From an uncultured Pirellulaceae bacterium (GTDB lineage: Bacteria > Planctomycetota > Planctomycetia > Pirellulales > Pirellulaceae), in NCBI GenBank assembly GCA_934255105.1, contig CAKQNH010000332.1, positions 1-5,976 of the forward strand: 5,976 nucleotides of DNA, given 5' to 3'. Numbering within the stretch: the first letter of the stretch is position 1; each line of letters begins with the position of its first letter. Below are positions 1-5,976 of the stretch, in pieces. A program made the position numbers and the translations under genes. A model generated the notes under the pieces. It ran no database searches. It was not told where the DNA came from and saw only the letters and a program-made list of their open reading frames with translations.

Positions 1-1921
1 CCCCAGATCCGCTCGACGCCCCAGCCAACATGATGGGACTGTTGGCTGTGTTGCCCGATGTGTTAGAGTTCGCGGTCGTGCCCCCTAGGCTGCTGCGATT
101 GAGTGCCAAGTACCCGCTTCGCGCCGCTAACTCAGCAAACTCTTCCACGCGTTCCATCAGCAGACGAGCCTGTCCGCGTTCGATCGCGGACGCGCCGTGC
201 TCGACGTGGTAGCGCGCAGCATCGTATATCGGTTGCAGACTCCACATCTGCATGGGCTGGGTTACCGCTTCACTGAGGCTGAGCTGCAGTTGGTTGAGGT
301 CCACGTTTGTAGCAGCGGTTTGCAGCGACTCAGCGGCCGCCGCTGCGTTGGCCTGATGGCTGACCAGCGACGCGGATGTTGCGCCTGAGCCCAGCCCATA
401 CCAATTGATGTCACCAGTTGCCGGGCTCCCGCCATCCATTTGCCTTGGCGCGCCGGCGTCGCTACCGCCATTTAGAGCGTCCGCCAGCCGTTGTAGCCCG
501 GCACCTATGCCATTGGGGCCAGTCGGTAGGGGGCTAAAATCGGAGTCCGTTGCTTCGCGATCGTGCGCTGAAAGCGCAGGGGCTGCCGAGGGGCTCAAGC
601 CCGTCGCGCGTGAGCTCCCCAGATTGCGAGGGTCGCGCCAGGGACGATGCCGACGACGTGGTGGCGCCGCAGAATGTTCCGTATGAGATGTTTGCGGCAT
701 CCCCGCAGGATACATTTGCTGCACTGCGAGCGGCGAGTTGGGGCGCACTTGACCTTTATTCATTGCCAACGAGAACGGGTCGGCCTGCAAAGGATCCGGA
801 CCATTTTCCCTAGCGCGGCTGTACAGACGTTCCAGCCAAGTAAATCGCATGCCGTCATCGGTCAACTCGAGCGCATGCCAGCCGGCAAATGCACCTTTGG
901 ATGTCGATTGGACGACATTATCGATGTAGTCATCGCCGTCGTAGATGACTTCACCGTACGAGTCATCATAGTGAACGCCTCCGTCGACGATCTCACCGTG
1001 CATGCTCTCCCCGTCGTAGTACTCTCCGTCGTAGTACTCACCGTCGACATACTCGTCGCCATAGTAACCACCGCCGCTAGAGCTTCCCTCAGCAACTCCA
1101 CCATCCATTGTCTGCTCGTGGATGATGTCCCCTGGAGCGTATTCTTCCCCCACGACTACCTCTCCATTGATGATCTCTCCGGGCCTGGGCGCCTTGGGGT
1201 AGCTGCCACTAACAATGAACGGAGCGGTGGAGCGAGCATGCGCCGGACCATAGTCCTCGGAATCGCCCAGCGTGATGACACCGGCGTCTGAATCTGTTTG
1301 ATAGGCGGCCGAAACCACATCAGTGCCCGTGCGGCGAGTTTTTTTGGATTGGGCAAGATCGCTCGCCGCTTGGCTCTTGCGCGTGGGAGTGGTGGGTTGC
1401 GTGCTGACCGAGGCGGCTTGAATCCAACGGAATTCGCCGGCGGGCGGAGCAATTTTGTACCACAAAACCTCTTTGTCCCCTTCACTGCGAGTCGTCTGCT
1501 CGCCGATCACGCCCAGTTGTTCCCCTGGGGTCAATTTCACTTGCCAACGATATTGCTTGGCGGCCCCCAGTCCAGTGCCGATCCAACTGACGGCTGTCGG
1601 ATTGGTAACTTCGATCATTCGCCCGCCGGGCAACAGGTATGCATCGGCGGCTTGCACCCAACTGAAGCTACCTTTGGGCGGACGGACCCCCAGCCAGTTC
1701 CCAGGGGCCTGCAAATAGACTTCCAGCGTCGAGTTCTGGGCAATCTTACCCGTCGGGTAAAAGTCTTCACCCGGCCCACTGTACAGCATTCCTTGCTCGA
1801 CCGAGACGTAGACGGTCGTGGGCGCAGAATCCTGTGTTGGCGGCGCTTCAGCGGCGATTGCTGAAGCGGTTAGTGCGACTGCGGTCGCTAGGCCTATCCA
1901 AGCTCGGTTGAGGCTGCCCAT
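1..1921 (-). CDS. Exported SH3-domain protein with EYYDG repeats (partial, 3' end beyond window)
   Basis: Reading the minus strand from the ATG at 1921-1919 gives 640 codons without a stop, down to position 2, so the C-terminus lies outside the window. Residues 1-25 look like a Sec signal peptide: Arg6, a hydrophobic core of about 9-22, then A-I-A-A-E-A. Two bacterial SH3-like domains follow, at about 37-95 and 103-172. Each ends in a matching motif, P-P-x-G-x-F-x-W-(V/I)-Q-A-A (residues 81-92 and 159-170). Residues 247-338 are rich in Gly, Asp, Glu and Tyr and contain five tandem pentapeptides (290-314). An Arg/Pro/Ser/Ala-rich linker leads to a probable helix at about 571-600 with many Glu, Arg and Leu. 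SH3b domains often bind cell-wall or protein ligands, so an envelope or extracellular role is inferred; the specific function is unknown. The start is supported by the signal peptide. The Shine-Dalgarno is weak (GAAAG about 12 bases upstream). It is divergent from the PSP1 gene. Confidence 0.85.
   Translation of the reverse strand, partial: MGSLNRAWIGLATAVALTASAIAAEAPPTQDSAPTTVYVSVEQGMLYSGPGEDFYPTGKIAQNSTLEVYLQAPGNWLGVRPPKGSFSWVQAADAYLLPGGRMIEVTNPTAVSWIGTGLGAAKQYRWQVKLTPGEQLGVIGEQTTRSEGDKEVLWYKIAPPAGEFRWIQAASVSTQPTTPTRKSQAASDLAQSKKTRRTGTDVVSAAYQTDSDAGVITLGDSEDYGPAHARSTAPFIVSGSYPKAPRPGEIINGEVVVGEEYAPGDIIHEQTMDGGVAEGSSSGGGYYGDEYVDGEYYDGEYYDGESMHGEIVDGGVHYDDSYGEVIYDGDDYIDNVVQSTSKGAFAGWHALELTDDGMRFTWLERLYSRARENGPDPLQADPFSLAMNKGQVRPNSPLAVQQMYPAGMPQTSHTEHSAAPPRRRHRPWRDPRNLGSSRATGLSPSAAPALSAHDREATDSDFSPLPTGPNGIGAGLQRLADALNGGSDAGAPRQMDGGSPATGDINWYGLGSGATSASLVSHQANAAAAAESLQTAATNVDLNQLQLSLSEAVTQPMQMWSLQPIYDAARYHVEHGASAIERGQARLLMERVEEFAELAARSGYLALNRSSLGGTTANSNTSGNTANSPIMLAGASSGSG
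980..1054 (-). repeat. Five in-frame 15-base repeats encoding E-Y-Y-D-G pentapeptides
   Basis: Inside the SH3-domain gene, five adjacent 15-base units encode, in protein order, EYVDG, EYYDG, EYYDG, ESMHG and EIVDG (residues 290-314). The two central units differ at a single base, so they look recently duplicated. Looser relatives (G-E-I-I-N, G-E-V-V-V, G-E-V-I-Y) lie on both sides. The unit length is a multiple of three, so gain or loss of units keeps the frame. Confidence 0.85.
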
Positions 1922-2070
1922 GGAAATGAATCTTTCGCTGCTAATCAGTGAACCATTGCGAACAATCTTATTTATTCGTGCAGAGAATGAGCGCACGTCG
2001 GGCTCACCTCACTCATTTAGCTACAAAATCGCGGCTTTGATCGCAAGTCCAAAGAGCAGGGGATGCGAGT

Positions 2071-2262
2071 TTGGAAGCACTTGAGGATTGGAATGTTGGA
2101 AGGTAATCTGACGGATGACAAGCTGGAAGCTTATCCCACGGATGACAAGTTGGAAGCTTATCTGACGGATGACAAGCTGGAAGCTTATCCCACGGATGAC
2201 AAGCTGGAAGCTTATCCCACGGTTGACAAGCTGGCAGCTTATCCCACGAATGGGGATCTAGG
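2071..2262. repeat. Tandem array of 27-base hairpin-forming units with decayed flanking copies
   Basis: Five clear units lie head to tail at 2111-2137, 2138-2164, 2165-2191, 2192-2218 and 2219-2245. Units 1, 3 and 4 are identical. Unit 2 has three changes near its middle and end, and unit 5 has two. Decayed copies flank the array: 2071-2110 on the left (about one and a half units with a 2-base loss) and about 2246-2262 on the right. Each unit can fold as GGAT, three unpaired bases GAC, AAGCT, a GGA loop, AGCTT, ATCC, using 24 of 27 bases. The unit 2 changes turn two stem pairs into G-U wobbles. One unit 5 change falls in the loop and the other makes a single mismatch. This suggests a structured element. 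The array lies between divergent promoters and may be transcribed in the leader of the PSP1 gene. I cannot name a known family. Confidence 0.9.
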
Positions 2263-2318
2263 ATTGTGCATCAGATAAAGCTAGACTGCACGTAGGAATC
2301 CTTATGTCGACAGGCGGT

Positions 2319-2324
2319 TATACA
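2319..2324 (+). promoter_or_regulatory. Possible -10 element before the PSP1 gene
   Basis: TATACA lies 29 bases before the ATG at 2354 and resembles a bacterial -10 hexamer. No good -35 box stands 16-18 bases upstream (GAATCC at that spacing), so this is only a weak candidate. Confidence 0.2.
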
Positions 2325-2353
2325 GTCTCTTCTTTCGCCCCGAGCCGAATGCC

Positions 2354-3223
2354 ATGCCAAACTACGTAGTCCGCTGCGGTGCCATGCGGACGCTGCATGT
2401 CATGCAGGCTAAGCAAGATTTCAAACGCGCAATGCGAGTTATTGCCCGAACCCCGCGCGGGTTGGAAGCAGGCGAAATTGTATGCGAGGCGGACCAGCGG
2501 GTGCTGGATCAGATGGATAACCCGCCGGTAGGTACGATCCAGCGACCGATGTCCGACGAGGACGAAAACGAACTGGCCCACCTAGCCGCACAGAGCGTGG
2601 CCGAAGCGGATATGTGCTTTCGCGCTATTCGCGAATTAGAATTACCAATGGACCTGGTCGATATCGAACGCGTGTTTGGTGGCGAGCGCGTGGTAGTGTA
2701 CTATTTATCGGAGAATCGCGTCGACTTTCGCAGTTTGGTCAAACGCCTATCGCAAGAACTTCAAACACGAATCGAAATGCGGCAGATCGGGGTGCGCGAT
2801 GAAGCCAAATTGCTGGCCGATTATGGCGACTGTGGCAAGCCAGTATGCTGCAATACGCACTTGATGAAAATGCCACCAGTCTCTATGAAGATGGCTAAGA
2901 TGCAGAAAGCCACATTAGACCCCAATAAAATTTCGGGCCGCTGTGGTAGGCTGAAATGCTGCTTGCGTTACGAGTATGATGTATACGAGGAACATCAAAA
3001 GAGCTTGCCGCGGATTGGCGCGGATGTGGTAACCGCCAATGGACGCGGACGCATCTTGGCTCACCAAATCCTGTCGCGGCAATTGCTAGTACAGATGGAA
3101 GACAATCGACGGATGATGATTCACGCCGATGATGTCCTAACGGTCATAGGACGCAAGCAGGCCGCCAATCGCCCCACACCTTCCGACAAGCAATTAGACG
3201 GGCAACACGTGGAAGAAGAGTAG
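2354..3223 (+). CDS. PSP1-domain protein (RicT/YaaT-like), probable iron-sulfur regulatory protein
   Basis: This 289-residue protein belongs to the PSP1 family. The conserved domain spans about residues 70-157 and includes V-D-F-R-S-L-V-K (123-130) and R-I-E-M-R-Q-I-G (139-146). It is followed by the family's cysteine blocks: C-G-x-x-x-C-C with Cys160, Cys165 and Cys166, then K-I-S-G-R-C-G-R-L-x-C-C with Cys197, Cys202 and Cys203. In Bacillus, RicT/YaaT joins RicA and RicF, carries iron-sulfur clusters, and affects RNase Y-dependent RNA maturation and developmental regulation. The conserved cysteines make cluster binding likely here too, but no RicA or RicF gene is visible, so partners and role are inferred. 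Residues 221-265 look like a small beta-rich tail, and the last 25 are polar. It is cytoplasmic, with no signal peptide. The ATG has no clear Shine-Dalgarno. A later ATG at codon 11 would cut into the N-terminal strand, so I prefer the first. Confidence 0.88.
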   Translation: MPNYVVRCGAMRTLHVMQAKQDFKRAMRVIARTPRGLEAGEIVCEADQRVLDQMDNPPVGTIQRPMSDEDENELAHLAAQSVAEADMCFRAIRELELPMDLVDIERVFGGERVVVYYLSENRVDFRSLVKRLSQELQTRIEMRQIGVRDEAKLLADYGDCGKPVCCNTHLMKMPPVSMKMAKMQKATLDPNKISGRCGRLKCCLRYEYDVYEEHQKSLPRIGADVVTANGRGRILAHQILSRQLLVQMEDNRRMMIHADDVLTVIGRKQAANRPTPSDKQLDGQHVEEE

Positions 3224-3324
3224 CGTATCCGGGAAAATCACGCCGTTCACAGTCCTGGGAAATAGTACGTACAATTGAGTGTGGGTGTGGTTGTAGCTGC
3301 CGCAGTTGGGATAGCCGTAGCCGC

Positions 3325-3360
3325 CAGACTTTGGATTGACCGAGTGGCCTCCAGAGTCTG
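3325..3360 (+). other. Stem-loop, 11-base stem, between the PSP1 and Minf_1886 genes
   Basis: The arms 3325-3335 and 3350-3360 are inverted repeats that pair over 11 positions with one G-U wobble, closing a 14-base loop (3336-3349). It lies about 100 bases after the PSP1 stop codon and 113 bases before the next start. No run of T follows, so it is not a classical intrinsic terminator. It could be an mRNA 3' end structure, a factor-dependent terminator or a leader structure of the next operon. Confidence 0.5.
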
Positions 3361-3418
3361 ATGACTGCCTCCTAAGTCCGACGATTTGGGCTGCGGCCAT
3401 GCCCCATTGAACCGACGA

Positions 3419-3424
3419 TATAAA
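3419..3424 (+). promoter_or_regulatory. Possible -10 element before the Minf_1886-hemB operon
   Basis: TATAAA within an A-rich stretch lies 49 bases before the GTG start at 3474. There is no convincing -35 box at standard spacing. It is suggestive mainly because this is the last gap before the two-gene operon. Confidence 0.22.
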
Positions 3425-3473
3425 AAACGAAACTAAACTTTGAACAGTCGTAGCAGAGTCAAAAGCGGAATAG

Positions 3474-4899
<1,426 letters not shown>

Positions 4900-4968
4900 C
4901 GCGCTAGCGTAGGGTCTCGAAGCGCAAAAGCTTTGCTCATCCGGCCGTGTCCCAACATCATACTGCTT

Positions 4969-5007
4969 CCCCTGAGCGACAATTAAGATATTTAAGTCGC
5001 CCAGGGG
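4969..5007. terminator. Large hairpin between convergent genes, probable two-way terminator
   Basis: CCCCTG (4969-4974) pairs with CAGGGG (5002-5007), and after one A/C mismatch GCGAC (4976-4980) pairs with GTCGC (4996-5000). TTAA (4983-4986) and TTAA (4992-4995) can extend the stem. It lies 69 bases after the hemB stop and 68 bases after the nrdJ stop at 5076, so it could end transcription from both sides. No long T run flanks it on either strand, so classical intrinsic termination is uncertain. Confidence 0.55.
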
Positions 5008-5047
5008 TCGAAGAACCCTCTAGCTATCAGCATTCCCGATAAGCTGC

Positions 5048-5077
5048 TTAGCTGCAGCCCATTGAGTTGCCGCAGTT
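5048..5077 (-). pseudogene. Out-of-frame remnant of the nrdJ C-terminal tail
   Basis: On the minus strand, 5077 down to 5048 reads N-C-G-N-S-M-G-C-S followed by TAA, shifted relative to the upstream nrdJ frame. It matches the expected end of planctomycete-type NrdJ. One base (5078) separates it from the last in-frame Cys codon (5079-5081), where family members have four residues (Tyr-x-Cys-x, 12 bases). This points to a loss of 11 bases. Confidence 0.75.
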
Positions 5078-5976
5078 AGCAGTTGCCGTTACGCACCGTG
5101 ATGGCCCCGCAGTTATCGCAACTGGGCGCATCGGACTGGAATCCGGCGAACTGGTTATTGCGTCCCACGGCAGGTTTGCCACCTGCGTTTGGAGACATGG
5201 CCACTCCAGCACGCTCTAGACTCTTCTGGTCGACAACTAGGGGTAAGCCGTTGTAGCGGGCGGAGGTGGTCGTTTCGTCGTTGAACTCAGGCGCACCATT
5301 TCCGTCGGCCTGACGCCCCTTCGCCACCGGCTCGAGCTTGCCGCTTGAGGCGGCTGGATTTGCCCCCAGCGCCTTACCATCTGCTGCGGTCGCATCGGAT
5401 TTAGACAGCCCCGAACTGGCTTCGCGATAGCCGGCCAGGAAGGTGATTCCCATCCAACGGAAGATGTAGTCGACCATGCTCTTGGCAATGCGGATATCTG
5501 GATTGGTCGTGTTGCCCATCGGTTCGAAGCGCGTATGGCTGAACTTGTTGACCAACACTTCCAAGGGGACGCCGTACTGCAAGGACATGGAGATCGCGGT
5601 GCCGAAACTGTCCATCAAACCGCCGACGGTCGACCCCTCTTTGGCCATGGTGATGAACAACTCGCCAGGCCGACCATCGGGATACAAGCCCACGTTCAGA
5701 TAGCCTTCGTGTCCGGTGATATTGAACTTGTGCGTGATCGACTGCCGCGTGTCCGGCAAGCGTTCACGGCGCGGCTTGTAGACAATCTTTTCCTTGATCT
5801 TCTCCGCGTCCTTGCTCTCTTCGCTTTGCGTATTTAGAGGTTGGCTCTGCTTGGAGCCGTCGCGGTAGATGGCGATGGCTTTCAAACCTAGTTCCCAGCC
5901 CCAAAAGTATGCATCGGCGATGTCTTTAGTGGTCACGTCGTGAGGCATATTGACGGTCTTGCTAATCGCTCCAGAC
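5076..5976 (-). CDS. nrdJ: Class II (B12-dependent) ribonucleotide reductase, C-terminal part, with truncated tail
   Basis: NrdJ reduces ribonucleotides to deoxyribonucleotides using adenosylcobalamin. The window holds its last 299 codons; the catalytic barrel start lies beyond the right edge. Visible residues 1-10 read [10 protein letters not shown], followed by D-I-A-D-A-Y and [14 protein letters not shown] (27-42), typical for the family. The next conserved block, about 88-180, includes [19 protein letters not shown] and F-E-P-M-G-N. A variable Ala/Gly/Ser-rich spacer follows, then [14 protein letters not shown] (286-299) and a TAA stop. The family normally continues with a Cys-rich tail. 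Here the DNA just past the stop encodes [13 protein letters not shown] in another frame (5048-5077), so about 11 bases seem to be missing. The gene is therefore either damaged at its 3' end or affected by a sequence error. It is convergent with hemB. Confidence 0.93.
   Translation of the reverse strand, partial: SGAISKTVNMPHDVTTKDIADAYFWGWELGLKAIAIYRDGSKQSQPLNTQSEESKDAEKIKEKIVYKPRRERLPDTRQSITHKFNITGHEGYLNVGLYPDGRPGELFITMAKEGSTVGGLMDSFGTAISMSLQYGVPLEVLVNKFSHTRFEPMGNTTNPDIRIAKSMVDYIFRWMGITFLAGYREASSGLSKSDATAADGKALGANPAASSGKLEPVAKGRQADGNGAPEFNDETTTSARYNGLPLVVDQKSLERAGVAMSPNAGGKPAVGRNNQFAGFQSDAPSCDNCGAITVRNGNC

Larger units (their letters stand above)
1922..2353. other. Intergenic gap between divergent genes
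   Basis: This 432-base gap separates the minus-strand SH3-domain gene from the plus-strand PSP1 gene and should hold both promoters. The left part (1922-2070) is AT-richer than the genes; I see no strong -35/-10 pair there for the SH3 gene. The middle (2071-2262) is a tandem repeat array with decayed edges. The right part (2279-2353) carries a possible -10 element before the PSP1 gene. No conserved gene is evident. One 61-codon frame crosses the repeats from an ATG at 2093 but is probably a by-product of the 27-base period. Confidence 0.7.

Noticed and set aside
30..1864. Several plus-strand open frames of 60-214 codons opposite the SH3-domain gene
   Set aside because: They overlap a continuous 640-codon minus-strand frame that has a signal peptide and domain repeats. 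Their translations are low-complexity mirror products with no recognisable family.
1922..2060. Promoter for the SH3-domain gene (TTGCGA and an AT-rich stretch on the minus strand)
   Set aside because: No -35/-10 pair with good spacing and match could be found; the candidates match the -10 consensus poorly.
2093..2278. Small gene encoding a 61-residue nonapeptide-repeat protein
   Set aside because: The open frame follows from the 27-base period, the array edges decay like noncoding DNA, and the apparent ribosome site lies in a decayed repeat copy. Kept as a finding, not as a gene.
3194..3400. Minus-strand 68-codon frame with a Gly/Tyr/Asn/His-rich middle
   Set aside because: It has no ribosome site next to its ATG, overlaps the end of the PSP1 gene, and matches no family I know. 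An AGGAGG on that strand has no start codon at proper distance.
5076..5081. Programmed +1 frameshift at TGC-TAA-C in nrdJ, like that of prfB
   Set aside because: Cys tRNA would pair poorly after a +1 slip, no upstream Shine-Dalgarno-like stimulator is evident, and the product would still lack four residues including a tail cysteine. A deletion explains the data better.
5237..5837. Frames on both strands inside nrdJ (5237-5488 minus, 5476-5703 and 5535-5837 plus)
   Set aside because: They are shadows of the strongly conserved nrdJ frame.

Overview
The window looks like chromosomal DNA from a planctomycete, most likely of the Pirellula/Rhodopirellula group. I base this on the gene set: a B12-dependent (class II) ribonucleotide reductase, a PSP1-family protein, a Minf_1886-family protein typical of the Planctomycetes-Verrucomicrobia group, and a secreted low-complexity SH3-domain protein. 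Moderately high GC and mostly weak Shine-Dalgarno signals fit this. The assignment comes from reading protein sequence, not from a database search. There are no rRNA or tRNA genes, insertion sequences or CRISPR arrays.

Layout. (1) Positions 1-1921, minus strand: one continuous reading frame of 640 codons, open at the left window edge. It encodes an exported protein with two bacterial SH3-like domains, a tyrosine/acid/glycine repeat tract and a helical C-terminal part. (2) Positions 1922-2353: a gap between divergent genes, holding a tandem array of 27-base units. Each unit can fold into a hairpin, and decayed copies flank the array. (3) Positions 2354-3223, plus strand: a PSP1-domain (RicT/YaaT-like) protein with all six cysteines of the family. 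(4) Positions 3224-3473: a gap with one strong stem-loop and no convincing gene. (5) Positions 3474-3881 and 3889-4899, plus strand: a Minf_1886-family protein and hemB (porphobilinogen synthase), 7 bases apart and probably one transcript. (6) Positions 4900-5075: a convergent gap with a large hairpin, a likely two-way terminator. (7) Positions 5076-5976, minus strand: the C-terminal part of nrdJ, running off the right edge.

The most notable observation is at the 3' end of nrdJ. The frame stops right after ...R-N-G-N-C, where the family continues with a cysteine-rich redox tail. The DNA after the stop still encodes [13 protein letters not shown], but in another frame. This is what an 11-base deletion (real, or an assembly error) would leave. 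Second is the hairpin-forming 27-base array. There is a loose metabolic link, since HemB makes the tetrapyrrole precursor that also feeds cobalamin, the cofactor of NrdJ, but the two genes are convergent and nothing here shows co-regulation. I see no new multi-gene system in this window.
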